Shown here: positions 1 through 7,148 of the stretch, piece after piece
Layout: each line of letters opens with the position of its first letter
Position numbering within the stretch: the first letter of the stretch is position 1
Assembly: GCA_009786175.1 (NCBI GenBank)
Contig: WQTQ01000209.1
Span: 1-22,716, forward strand
DNA length: 22,716 nucleotides
Origin: Bacillota bacterium
Lineage (GTDB): Bacteria; Bacillota_A; Clostridia; Lachnospirales; WQUN01
Reading direction: 5' to 3'
The notes under the pieces: generated by a model
Database searches by the model: none
The model's input: the letters and a program-made list of their open reading frames with translations, nothing else
What the model was told of the DNA's origin: nothing
Position numbers and translations under genes: made by a program

Positions 1-1299
1 GTGGCGGCCTTTGGGCATCTTTTGCGGGATTCCGAACATGTTGGAAACGCGACATATTCGCAAGTGCTGGAAATGGCAACAAGCAGCCTTGGCCAAGACC
101 GTGGCGGCCACCGCAGGGGCTTTGTGGACCTTGTGAGGCGGCATATGGCAACTATTGGTTACTTACCTGTAATTACGCCTGTTTCATTAGATTACTCAAA
201 CCGGGCCATAATTGCCTTTTCCCAAGCACTTTTCCGTCAAGTATTGGCAACCGGGGACGAAAACGCCGTTATTTCACCGCTGTCTGCGTACTACGCACTG
301 GCAATGGTTGCACAAGGGGCCGGTGGACAAACATTCAGTGAATTTTACCATTTGCTTAGTTACCAGCCCAATAACTTACCTCCCGCGCTGTCTTATCTTG
401 CCAACATCCTTACAAACACAAGGCGCGGTACGCAACTAAGCATTGCCGGTTCCGTTTGGCTGCACGATTCATATACCGTCAACCCGCAGTTTAACGACAT
501 AATGACTACCTACTTTGGCGCACCTGCGGAAGTACGGGATTTTCTAAACCCGGCCACTATAGACGAAATTAACGCCTGGGTGTACGAAAATACGGAAGGG
601 TTAATTGACACAATAGTCGAAGAATTTTGTGAAGATGACGTTATGCTGCTAATTAACGCACTTTATTTTAAAGCGCAATGGGCAAATACATGGGGCCCAA
701 TGATGCCGTACCCAAGTACGTTTTACACAGAATCCGACCAAAGCATAAATATGAGTTTTATTTCAACAAGTTCCCGTGGATATCGTTTCCCTACCGCTGT
801 AACATCAAACTACCAAGCCGCCATGCTAACCTACGAGTGCGGAGAATTCGGCTTTTTTATGGTACGCCCCACAGATGGCACACAGGTGCGGAATTTTGCC
901 GTTACCCACGATTTTGCAAACACATTCGCGAATTTGCAAAGCACAGACTCCGTTATTATCCATATGCCCGGCCTTGACATGGAATACGAAATTACTATGA
1001 ACGAGGTATTGTACAGCTTGGGGCTGCGCGATGCTTTTACAATTCCTTACGCAAATTTTTCCGGGCTTATTAACGAGGATTATCAGCTGTGTATCTCCGA
1101 AGTGTTGCAAAAAGTCCGTATAATTGTAGACCAGTTTGGCACAGAGGCCGCCGCGGTTACCGCAGTAAGGCTAGAGTTAGACAGTGCTGTTTATCCGCCT
1201 CCTATCGTATTAAACTTCAACTCGCCATTCATCTACGTAATCTACCACCTGCAAACAGGCATTCCCCTATTTATGGGCGTTGTAGACAACCCCGGCTAA
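1..1299 (+). CDS. vWA-protein C-terminal tail (DUF3520-like) fused to a serpin; 5' end outside window
   Basis: The frame is open from base 1 to TAA at 1299, so the true start lies upstream and the GTG at base 1 is probably internal. Residues 1-47 (AAFGHLLRDSEHVGN, then LGQDRGGHRRGFVDLVRR) resemble the C-terminal DUF3520 region of YfbK-type von Willebrand factor A proteins. Residues ~65-432 are a serpin: NAVISPLSAYYALAMVAQGA, LLINALYFKAQWANTW, the hinge GTEAAAVTA (G380 onward) and the C-terminal signature NSPFIYVIY..LFMGVVDNP. Serpins are suicide inhibitors of serine or cysteine proteases; the small-residue hinge suggests an inhibitory type. Counting from the hinge places P1-P1' near D394-S395, which is approximate because the loop seems about four residues longer than in alpha-1-antitrypsin. 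An internal ATG at 145 has GAGG six bases upstream and could start a stand-alone serpin, but that product would lack a signal peptide. YfbK relatives are usually exported, so a surface or secreted inhibitor is inferred. Confidence 0.85.
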   Translation: MAAFGHLLRDSEHVGNATYSQVLEMATSSLGQDRGGHRRGFVDLVRRHMATIGYLPVITPVSLDYSNRAIIAFSQALFRQVLATGDENAVISPLSAYYALAMVAQGAGGQTFSEFYHLLSYQPNNLPPALSYLANILTNTRRGTQLSIAGSVWLHDSYTVNPQFNDIMTTYFGAPAEVRDFLNPATIDEINAWVYENTEGLIDTIVEEFCEDDVMLLINALYFKAQWANTWGPMMPYPSTFYTESDQSINMSFISTSSRGYRFPTAVTSNYQAAMLTYECGEFGFFMVRPTDGTQVRNFAVTHDFANTFANLQSTDSVIIHMPGLDMEYEITMNEVLYSLGLRDAFTIPYANFSGLINEDYQLCISEVLQKVRIIVDQFGTEAAAVTAVRLELDSAVYPPPIVLNFNSPFIYVIYHLQTGIPLFMGVVDNPG

Positions 1300-1341
1300 G
1301 ATGGTGTAAAATAAGCCAAACGCAGCCAAAGGAGGCACAAC

Positions 1342-2391
1342 ATGCCACCCAGAAACTACCACGACCAAACCAACGCCCAGAACATATTAAAGCTCCGGGG
1401 AATGTTGAAAGAATTCCCGCTTTTTACACGGGATTATTTTATGATCCTTGGCGACAATACATCCACCCGTACCCGCCTGGGCTACGCCTACGATTTAAAA
1501 ATATTCTTCGGCTATTTATCGGAAGAAATTTTTGACGGCACCCCCATTAAAGAAATGACTGTTTCCCACATGGGGCAAATAGAATCCGAGCATATTCAGG
1601 GGTTCATGGAGTATCTTTCTTACTATATTCCCGTTGGTGAAATGGATTTGTTCCACCAAAACGAGGCAAAGGGCAAATCCCGCAAGCTGGCGGCAGTGCG
1701 GGGTTTGTTTAAGCATCTGTATATGAATAAAAAAATCCCTGCCAACCCGGCAGAACTTGTAGAGTTTCCAACAGTTCACCAGAAAACCATCACCACCCTG
1801 GAAGTTGACGAAATTGCCAAACTTTTGGACGAGGTTGACAGCGGCGAAAATTTAACGCCCCGGCAAAAAAAATTCCATGACCTTACAAAGCTTAGGGACG
1901 CGGCAATAATCACCCTTTTACTTGGTACGGGAATACGCGTGTCCGAATGTGTGGGCCTGGATTTAACAGATATAGATTTTGAAATCAACGGCCTTCGCGT
2001 AGTGCGTAAAGGCGGTGACGAAATGGTGCTGTACTTTGGCGATGAAGTGGAGGCTGCCTTAAAAGCCTACCTTGATGTGCGCAAAGATGCCCCTACCCAA
2101 GAAGGTCACGAGAACGCTTTATTCCTGTCTTTACAGAATCGGCGAATAACCGATCGGGCAATACAAAATTTGGTAAAAAAATACGCCTCCATTACGACGA
2201 AGCTAAAAAACATCTCTCCGCACAAATTACGCAGCACATTCGGCACCCAGCTTTATGCCGAAACAGGTGATATTTACTTGGTTGCCAACGTTTTAGGGCA
2301 TTCCGATGTTAACACCACACGTAAGCATTACGCAAAAATGGACGATACGTATCGCAGACGCGCTGCCAACACTGTACGCTTGCGCGATTGA
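1342..2391 (+). CDS. tyrosine recombinase (XerC/XerD-like integrase family)
   Basis: This 349-residue site-specific DNA recombinase should cut and rejoin DNA through a 3'-phosphotyrosine. All catalytic residues of the family are present: R199 (GTGIRVSE), K223 (VVRKGG), H294 and R297 (SPHKLRSTFG), H320 (LGHSDVNTT) and nucleophile Y330 (KHY). The N-terminal ~160 residues form the SAM-like core-binding domain (TSTRTRLGYAYDLKIFFGYL). The start is set by AAAGGAGG at 1328-1335. It follows the serpin gene by 42 bases with no visible terminator, so co-transcription is plausible. It is somewhat longer than classical XerC/D (~300 aa) and resembles a family I recall as common in Clostridia. No attachment site or other phage gene lies nearby, so a housekeeping or chromosome-resident role is as likely as mobility. 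Confidence 0.92.
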   Translation: MPPRNYHDQTNAQNILKLRGMLKEFPLFTRDYFMILGDNTSTRTRLGYAYDLKIFFGYLSEEIFDGTPIKEMTVSHMGQIESEHIQGFMEYLSYYIPVGEMDLFHQNEAKGKSRKLAAVRGLFKHLYMNKKIPANPAELVEFPTVHQKTITTLEVDEIAKLLDEVDSGENLTPRQKKFHDLTKLRDAAIITLLLGTGIRVSECVGLDLTDIDFEINGLRVVRKGGDEMVLYFGDEVEAALKAYLDVRKDAPTQEGHENALFLSLQNRRITDRAIQNLVKKYASITTKLKNISPHKLRSTFGTQLYAETGDIYLVANVLGHSDVNTTRKHYAKMDDTYRRRAANTVRLRD

Positions 2392-2408
2392 CCAAGCTGT
2401 GGTATTAT
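2380..2408 (+). promoter_or_regulatory. possible promoter for the DivIVA-like gene
   Basis: TTGCGC (2380-2385) and TATTAT (2403-2408) are separated by 17 bases, inside the end of the recombinase gene and just upstream of the DivIVA-like gene. The boxes match the sigma-A consensus only partly, so the gene may instead be read from the upstream operon. Confidence 0.3.
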
Positions 2409-2439
2409 TTTCAAGGTGTTAATGAAGGGAGTGTCTCAT

Positions 2440-2835
2440 TTGAACTTTACAGAGGTAAAACGCGGGTACGACCCGGACGAAGTTGACAGCTATATCGCTT
2501 CACTTGACAATGTCATAAAAAGTTACAAAGAGAAAGACAATGCTATAAAAAATGCTATAATAAGTGCGCAACTTGCGGCGGACAACATGATTAAGAATGC
2601 AAAGTTGCAAGCAGACGAATATAAGATTCAAATTGTGCGCGAACTTGAAAATATGCGTACAGAAATTGAGCGCGAGCGGGCCAAGATACAAGAGTTCCAT
2701 GAGGTGTATGCAGGCCTTGTACGCAAATACTTAATTAAGCTAGACGAGCAAGACGTGTCAAAAGTACATGCCAGCTTAAACGAAATAGACAGGCTGATAG
2801 ATTTATTAATGGAAGTAGATCTTATGCCAAACTAA
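2440..2835 (+). CDS. short DivIVA-domain protein
   Basis: The N-terminus carries the DivIVA signature FTEVKRGYDPDEVDSYI, followed by a continuous charged helix (KEKDNAIKNAI through ERERAKIQEF) predicted to form a coiled coil, and a short C-terminal helical tail. DivIVA/GpsB-family proteins dimerise through the coiled coil, bind curved membrane, and recruit division or cell-wall proteins. At 131 residues this one is shorter than typical DivIVA and closer to GpsB-sized relatives. I chose the TTG start at 2440 because GAAGGGAG (2424-2431) sits eight bases upstream and the protein then begins immediately before the signature. In-frame GTG (2416, 2431) and ATG (2422) codons upstream lack such a site. 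A strong terminator follows. Confidence 0.75.
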   Translation: MNFTEVKRGYDPDEVDSYIASLDNVIKSYKEKDNAIKNAIISAQLAADNMIKNAKLQADEYKIQIVRELENMRTEIERERAKIQEFHEVYAGLVRKYLIKLDEQDVSKVHASLNEIDRLIDLLMEVDLMPN

Positions 2836-2846
2836 CACTTGCATTT

Positions 2847-2886
2847 ATAAGACAGTGCGGATTTTTCGCGCTGTCTTATTTTTTTT
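2847..2886 (+). terminator. rho-independent terminator after the DivIVA-like gene
   Basis: The arms ATAAGACAGTGCG (2847-2859) and CGCGCTGTCTTAT (2867-2879) pair over 13 bp with one G-U pair around a 7-base loop, followed immediately by seven T. This is a textbook intrinsic terminator closing the transcription unit that starts upstream of the serpin gene. Confidence 0.93.
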
Positions 2887-2893
2887 GCCTCAA

Positions 2894-2932
2894 TAGAAAT
2901 TGCTCTGTATGAAACGTGCGCGCAAGCGCGCT
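2894..2932 (+). repeat. dispersed repeat copy A with GC-rich hairpin
   Basis: This 39-base segment (AAATTGCTCT, GAAAC, then the hairpin GCGCGCAAGCGCGC at 2918-2931) recurs in inverted orientation at 21433-21472 with about four mismatches and one indel. It lies between a terminator and the DegV gene, outside any reading frame. The hairpin is a 5-bp GC stem with a CAAG loop. A REP-like or small non-autonomous element is inferred. Confidence 0.75.
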
Positions 2933-3007
2933 CTATATTGCAACCAACCAAAATTTTTGCTGTCTATACAAGTGAAGAACAAAAAACATAACCACAGGAG
3001 GTAACAC

Positions 3008-3907
3008 ATGTATCAATTAATTTCAGACGGCGGCTGCGATTTTTCAAAGGAAGAGGCAAAAAAATACAATGTAGATATTGTTCCGTTTTACGTAACATTC
3101 GACGAGGTAAATTATTTGAAAGAAGGCGTAGATATAACAATAGCGGAATATTTCAAACGCCTGAAAGAAAACAAAAATCTTTTCCCCAAAACAGCCCAAC
3201 CCAGCCCACAAGACTATATCGACATATACACCCCTCATCTTGAGGCCGGAAAAGACATAATTTCTTTAACCATATCCTCTAAACTTAGCGGCAGTTACAA
3301 CAGCGCGACACTTGCGGCCAATACATTGAAGGACGACTTTCCCAACAGGTCAATTATTGTAATCGACTCGTTAAACGGTGCCGTCGGCCAGGGCCTTATT
3401 GTAAAAGAAATGGCAAAAATGCGGGACAATGGCTATTCCATAACCGAAACTGCCCGTATTACTCGTGAAGTAATAAAAACCGTAAAAATTTATTTTACGC
3501 TGGACAGTTTGGAATATCTAAAGCGCGGAGGCAGAGTTGGTCCCACAACAGCCCTTGTAGGCGGTATTTTGGGCCTGCGCCCGGTACTGCACCTTGTAGA
3601 CGGGGCGGTAGAGCAGCTTGACAGTGTGCGCGGTAAAAAGAAAGTGCTGCAGTTAATTGAAGAAGGCCTGGTAGATGCCCTAAAAAATGAAACAGAAAAT
3701 ATTAACATCAGTGTCGGCCACATTTTAAGCCATGAAGATGCTGCAAAAATAAAAGACAACTTAGAAGTGTCCCTTGACACAAAAATAACCAACCCCGTAA
3801 CGGAAGTTGGCGTAACAATAGGCACACACGCAGGCCCGGGGGCCTTGGCAATTGCCTACTGCAGAAAATACGAAAGTATTGTAACCGCAGCATACAGTGT
3901 AGCATAG
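3008..3907 (+). CDS. DegV family (FakB-type) fatty-acid-binding protein
   Basis: DegV proteins bind one fatty acid; in the FakA/FakB system the bound acid is phosphorylated to acyl-phosphate for phospholipid synthesis. The 299-residue length is normal. Family motifs are present in order: N-terminal SDGGCDFSKEEA, SSKLSGSYNSA (the conserved S-G-S/T-Y that holds the carboxylate), DSLEYLKRGGRVG, and the C-terminal IGTHAGPGALAIAY. The start has an excellent CAGGAGG site at about 2995-3001. No fakA kinase gene is in the window, so the FakB role is by family only. The acyl-phosphate enzyme PlsX is encoded 2.3 kb downstream, which fits a shared pathway but is not a tight linkage. YgjV-like gene follows after 19 bases. 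Confidence 0.92.
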   Translation: MYQLISDGGCDFSKEEAKKYNVDIVPFYVTFDEVNYLKEGVDITIAEYFKRLKENKNLFPKTAQPSPQDYIDIYTPHLEAGKDIISLTISSKLSGSYNSATLAANTLKDDFPNRSIIVIDSLNGAVGQGLIVKEMAKMRDNGYSITETARITREVIKTVKIYFTLDSLEYLKRGGRVGPTTALVGGILGLRPVLHLVDGAVEQLDSVRGKKKVLQLIEEGLVDALKNETENINISVGHILSHEDAAKIKDNLEVSLDTKITNPVTEVGVTIGTHAGPGALAIAYCRKYESIVTAAYSVA

Positions 3908-3926
3908 GAAAAGGAGCATCATAATT

Positions 3927-4544
3927 ATGAACACATGGTTTTGGATAGCGCAAATATTAGGCGTAATCACAATTTGTTTCGAATTTGCTTCCTATCAAAT
4001 AAAAGACAAGTCGAAATATTTTCTTACGACGGGTATAGGCAGTTTTTTTTGGATGGCAATGTTTGTATCCATAGGAATTGCAACGGGAATGGACACACAA
4101 CTGTCCCTGGTTGTTGCCGCAACCTACAGCACCGTCCGGAACTTAATTTTTTGGAGAATTTTTGCCAAAAACACACCCCAAAGCAAAGAGTTTGGGCTCA
4201 ATTTCCTGCTTGTGATGATAGGCGTTGCCCTTGTGGCAGGGGTTCTGTCAATTGTAAACGCGCCTGCGGAAGTCAGATGGCTGCACACCCTTGGCATGAT
4301 TGCCGCTTTAAGCTTTGTAATTGGCCAATACTTGCCGGGTGTCCACTATGTTCGTATAACTGTTACACTTTACGCGCTGATAGTCATTCTTACACAAACA
4401 CCGTTGAATATACTATACGGTGATTTCCGCTGGAACATTATGGGTATAGCAATTGAGCTTGCTAAAATTTCGTCTGTGGCTATTTTTTACATGCGCTTCG
4501 CAAAAGACCCCAAGAAACCGCAGCTGCAATTTGCAAAACCATAG
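3927..4544 (+). CDS. YgjV-like multi-pass inner membrane protein
   Basis: The product (205 aa) is very hydrophobic, with about six membrane segments beginning at the N-terminus (WFWIAQILGVITICFEFASY). The pattern of an initial helix ending in SYQIKDKSKYFLTTGIGSFFW matches my recollection of the YgjV/Imp family of unknown function; E. coli YgjV is of similar size. The start has AAAGGAG about ten bases upstream, and the gene is 19 bases behind the DegV gene, suggesting co-transcription. Its stop is two bases from the stop of the convergent F-family gene, with no room for a conventional terminator. The substrate or role cannot be inferred. Confidence 0.75.
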   Translation: MNTWFWIAQILGVITICFEFASYQIKDKSKYFLTTGIGSFFWMAMFVSIGIATGMDTQLSLVVAATYSTVRNLIFWRIFAKNTPQSKEFGLNFLLVMIGVALVAGVLSIVNAPAEVRWLHTLGMIAALSFVIGQYLPGVHYVRITVTLYALIVILTQTPLNILYGDFRWNIMGIAIELAKISSVAIFYMRFAKDPKKPQLQFAKP

Positions 4545-4546
4545 TG

Positions 4547-5662
4547 CTACACCACCATTGCAAGTTCAAAAGTGGGCAAAACAACTGCCAGCATTACCAA
4601 TGCAATTAATACCCCCATTATAATTGTTATAATCGGCTCTATTAATTTATTTGCACGAATAACGCTGTGTTTATAGTCCTCTGCAAGGCATTCCAAACAT
4701 CGTTCTACTGACCGGGCCAAATCCCCTGTTTTTTCGCCTACGCGAGACAAGTCACACAGCAGTGGGTCGGTGTAATGGATGGCTTCTAAAGATTCGGAAA
4801 AGCCGTGGCCCTCGGATAATTTTATGGATAATGTCAGCAAATCTTTTTTCACAAGTATATTCTCTGTAATACCCATACTCAAAAATACAGCTTCTGACAG
4901 CCTTATGCCAGAGCCAAGCAGCAGTGACAAAGCTTGAACCAAGTGCAAGTTTATGGCTTGCCGCAAAAGCGGGATTTTAAGCTCTGCACGGGCCAGTATA
5001 CTTTTGCCGCGGCTGCTTCCGGCAAAAACAGCGGCAGCTATGGTAATTGCCGCAACACCGCCCGCCAACCAATATATATTTTCCGTAAAAAAAGAAGACG
5101 CATTCAGTAAAATTGCGGTTATTACCGGCAATTCTGCATTAGACATTTCAAACATGTGGGCATAGCCCGGTAAAACCGTCACCATTGCCAATACAATAAC
5201 GCCAAACATCAACATAAGCACTGCAATTGGGTAAATTAACGCACCAATTATTTCCCGGCGCGTTCTTGCCTGCAATTCGTAATAATCCGCAAGTTTTTCA
5301 CAAACCTTGGCAAGCTGTGCGGTTTTTTCGCCAATAGCAATAAACCCCACCATAAACTCCGGAAAAATGTCTTCCATTTTTAGCGCATCAGAAAAACTGT
5401 CGCCCTTCATAACGCGGATATGTATCTGCGGCAATGCGGCACTAATTAACCCACCCAGGGACTTGCCCTGCACTATTGGTAAAGCTGCCTTTATTTGCAG
5501 CCCGGATGCCAACAAATAAGCCATTTTACGGCAGAACAAAGCTAAATCCTTAACGGGAACCCTTCTTTTCTTACGAAAAATAATATCTGAGATGTTCATC
5601 TGCCAAAGTGATACCTTGCCGGGAGATTGATTTACGGGCTTTTGTATGGGTTTTATGGGCAT
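4547..5662 (-). CDS. type II secretion system F family (PilC/GspF-like) membrane protein
   Basis: GspF/PilC proteins form the inner-membrane platform of type II secretion systems and type IV pili, where they couple the assembly ATPase to pilin addition. Two copies of the T2SSF helical domain can be seen: LALFCRKMAYLLASGLQIKAAL through FIAIGEKTAQLAKVCEKLADYY, and LVQALSLLLGSGIRLSEAVF through SRVGEKTGDLARSVERCLECL. Hydrophobic segments follow each copy (YPIAVLMLMFGVIVLAMVTVLP; IITIIMGVLIALVMLAVVLP). No GspE ATPase, prepilin or prepilin peptidase gene lies beside it, so it is a solitary gene here. An in-frame GTG at 5692 would give 381 aa. I prefer the ATG at 5662 (371 aa) because the predicted promoter would begin RNA at about 5695, leaving almost no leader for GTG. 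The choice is uncertain. Confidence 0.85.
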   Translation of the reverse strand: MPIKPIQKPVNQSPGKVSLWQMNISDIIFRKKRRVPVKDLALFCRKMAYLLASGLQIKAALPIVQGKSLGGLISAALPQIHIRVMKGDSFSDALKMEDIFPEFMVGFIAIGEKTAQLAKVCEKLADYYELQARTRREIIGALIYPIAVLMLMFGVIVLAMVTVLPGYAHMFEMSNAELPVITAILLNASSFFTENIYWLAGGVAAITIAAAVFAGSSRGKSILARAELKIPLLRQAINLHLVQALSLLLGSGIRLSEAVFLSMGITENILVKKDLLTLSIKLSEGHGFSESLEAIHYTDPLLCDLSRVGEKTGDLARSVERCLECLAEDYKHSVIRANKLIEPIITIIMGVLIALVMLAVVLPTFELAMVV

Positions 5663-5701
5663 TTCGGTCAACTCTTTCGTTATTGGATGCACTCCATTTA
5701 T

Positions 5702-5730
5702 ATATTACAAAAATTCCGGTAATTGCGCAA
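5702..5730 (-). promoter_or_regulatory. probable promoter of the F-family gene
   Basis: Read on the minus strand, TTGCGC (5730-5725) and TAATAT (5707-5702) are separated by 17 bases. Predicted RNA start is near 5695, three bases from the GTG and 33 bases from the ATG that I favour. Confidence 0.45.
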
Positions 5731-5754
5731 TGATTATCGGGATAGTCTTATCAC

Positions 5755-5794
5755 ACCCCCTGATATCGCATTCGCCAATGTTATATCAGGGGGT
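5755..5794. repeat. 12-bp inverted repeat, GATATC/GGGGG family copy 1
   Basis: ACCCCCTGATAT (5755-5766) and ATATCAGGGGGT (5783-5794) pair perfectly around a 16-base loop. No T tract follows on either strand. It lies between the divergent promoters of the F-family gene and rpmF. The same arms, joined without the loop, form the palindrome at 19763-19782, so this is a recurring element: an operator, or a hairpin repeat. Confidence 0.7.
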
Positions 5795-5841
5795 AAAACC
5801 CAAACATCCAACAAATAAGGGTGAAAACCTTAGAATTTGTC

Positions 5842-5871
5842 TTGACAGGCTAATCTTCAATTGAGTATAAT
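5842..5871 (+). promoter_or_regulatory. consensus sigma-A promoter of rpmF
   Basis: TTGACA (5842-5847) and TATAAT (5866-5871) both match the consensus exactly, with an 18-base spacer. RNA start is predicted near 5878, giving a leader of about 25 bases before the rpmF start. It is the strongest promoter visible in the window, as expected for a ribosomal protein operon. Confidence 0.88.
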
Positions 5872-5903
5872 ACGGTGCAGTGTGAATTTTAGGAGGAAGT
5901 ATA

Positions 5904-6086
5904 ATGATTGAACCCAAAAGAAGGACGTCTAAAGCCCGTCGTGATAAAAGACGTAGACAAACATGGAAAATTGCCATGCCAACTATCTCTAATTGCGAAA
6001 AATGTAACGCACCTGTACAATCACATCGTGCGTGTAAAGCTTGTGGCACATACAAAAGACGTGAAGTTCTACAAATTGCAGAATAA
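5904..6086 (+). CDS. rpmF: 50S ribosomal protein L32
   Basis: The N-terminus IEPKRRTSKARRDKRRRQTW is the characteristic basic start of L32. A zinc ribbon follows: C31-x2-C34 (NCEKC) and C44-x2-C47 (CKACG), so this is the zinc-binding form. The length (60 aa) is normal. AGGAGG lies just upstream of the ATG. In many bacteria rpmF follows yceD (DUF177), but here a promoter and palindrome fill that place. PlsX follows after an 85-base structured spacer, the usual rpmF-plsX linkage between ribosome and lipid synthesis genes. Confidence 0.96.
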   Translation: MIEPKRRTSKARRDKRRRQTWKIAMPTISNCEKCNAPVQSHRACKACGTYKRREVLQIAE

Positions 6087-6090
6087 TTAG

Positions 6091-6150
6091 ATACGGACTA
6101 ACGATTATTAAAGCCACGAAAAATGTGGCTTCCGGTGTCGGAGTCCGTAT
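6091..6150 (+). promoter_or_regulatory. nested hairpin in the rpmF-plsX spacer
   Basis: The outer arms ATACGGACT (6091-6099) and AGTCCGTAT (6142-6150) pair perfectly, enclosing a second perfect stem AAGCCAC (6111-6117) and GTGGCTT (6125-6131). The bases that follow (TTCATTT) are a poor U tract, so full termination seems unlikely. It could be a partial attenuator, an RNA processing site that separates rpmF from plsX messages, or a stabiliser. Confidence 0.6.
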
Positions 6151-6171
6151 TTCATTTATAAGGGGTGCTTT

Positions 6172-7131
6172 ATGAGCAAACTAACTATTGTTGTAGACGT
6201 TATGGGAAGTGACCTTGGCCCCTCTGCCGTAGTTGAAGGGGCAGTGCAAGCCGCGGCGGAATATCCGGATGTAAACTTGGTACTTGTAGGCGACGAAAGT
6301 ATTATCCGCGCCGAACTTGGCAGCAAACCGCACAGCTTCGAAATTTTAAACGCCCCGGAAATTATCGGCTTTGACGAGCAGCCAACCGTGGCCATAAAGC
6401 AAAAGAAAAATTCTTCCATGGTTGTGGGGTTAAAATATCTTAAAGCCGGAAACGCACAGGGCTTTGTGTCTGCGGGCTCTACGGGTGCGCTTTTGGTTGG
6501 GGTTTTTGCGTTTCTTAAACGCAAACCCGGCATTCAGCGGCCGGCACTTTGCGCACTGTTGCCAACAAAAACCGGGTTCACCTTGCTGCTGGACTGCGGC
6601 GCAAACGCGGAAGTTAAACCGGCCTATTTGCTGCAATTTGGACAGCTGGGTGCGGAATACATGCAAAAGTGCATGGGTGTTAAAAATCCGCGTGTTGGCC
6701 TTGTAAATATCGGCACAGAAAAAGAAAAGGGTACTCCCCTGCTGCAGGAAGCCTACGAACTGCTGGAAATGTCCGGCCTTAATTTTGTGGGCAACATAGA
6801 AGGCCGCAGTATCCCCGCCGGGGATGTTGACGTGGCCGTTTGCGACGGTTTTGTGGGCAATGTTGTGTTAAAACTAACGGAAGGGCTGTCTAAAACTTTA
6901 ATGGGTATGATAAAAGAAGAGCTTATGGCTTCTACCGTATCCAAAATTGGTGCACTTTTGGCAAAGGGTGCCTTTGGCAGGCTAAGAAAACGCTTCGACT
7001 ATAGGGAAGTAGGCGGCGCACCGTTCCTGGGGCTGGAATCCTTGGTAGTTAAAGCTCACGGCTCGTCAGACGCACTGGCAATAAAAAACGCAATACGGCA
7101 ATGCATAATTTTTGAAAAAGGAAGGGAATAG
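6172..7131 (+). CDS. plsX: phosphate acyltransferase PlsX
   Basis: PlsX converts acyl-ACP and phosphate to acyl-phosphate, the donor used by PlsY at the start of phospholipid synthesis; it is a peripheral membrane enzyme. The 319-residue sequence shows family motifs in order: VVDVMGSDLGP (usually DAMGGDxxP, so slightly variant), FVSAGSTGALL, LLDCGANAEVKP, VGLVNIGTEKEKGT, FVGNIEGRSIP, VAVCDGFVGNVVLK and GGAPFLGLESLVVKAHGSS. AAGGGG is placed seven bases before the ATG. The acyl carrier protein gene follows after 17 bases and RNase III next, so transcription is probably a single unit from the rpmF promoter. No FapR gene or recognisable FapR operator was seen upstream. Confidence 0.97.
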   Translation: MSKLTIVVDVMGSDLGPSAVVEGAVQAAAEYPDVNLVLVGDESIIRAELGSKPHSFEILNAPEIIGFDEQPTVAIKQKKNSSMVVGLKYLKAGNAQGFVSAGSTGALLVGVFAFLKRKPGIQRPALCALLPTKTGFTLLLDCGANAEVKPAYLLQFGQLGAEYMQKCMGVKNPRVGLVNIGTEKEKGTPLLQEAYELLEMSGLNFVGNIEGRSIPAGDVDVAVCDGFVGNVVLKLTEGLSKTLMGMIKEELMASTVSKIGALLAKGAFGRLRKRFDYREVGGAPFLGLESLVVKAHGSSDALAIKNAIRQCIIFEKGRE

Positions 7132-7148
7132 AAAGGACGAATTTCACA

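Noticed and set aside
1342..2391. Tyrosine recombinase as the integrase of a prophage or integrative element
   Set aside because: No att-like direct repeats, excisionase, phage or conjugation genes are nearby, and the neighbours look chromosomal.
5908..6090. 60-codon ORF overlapping rpmF in another frame
   Set aside because: rpmF in the neighbouring frame is unmistakable L32 with its ribosome site; this frame is its shadow.
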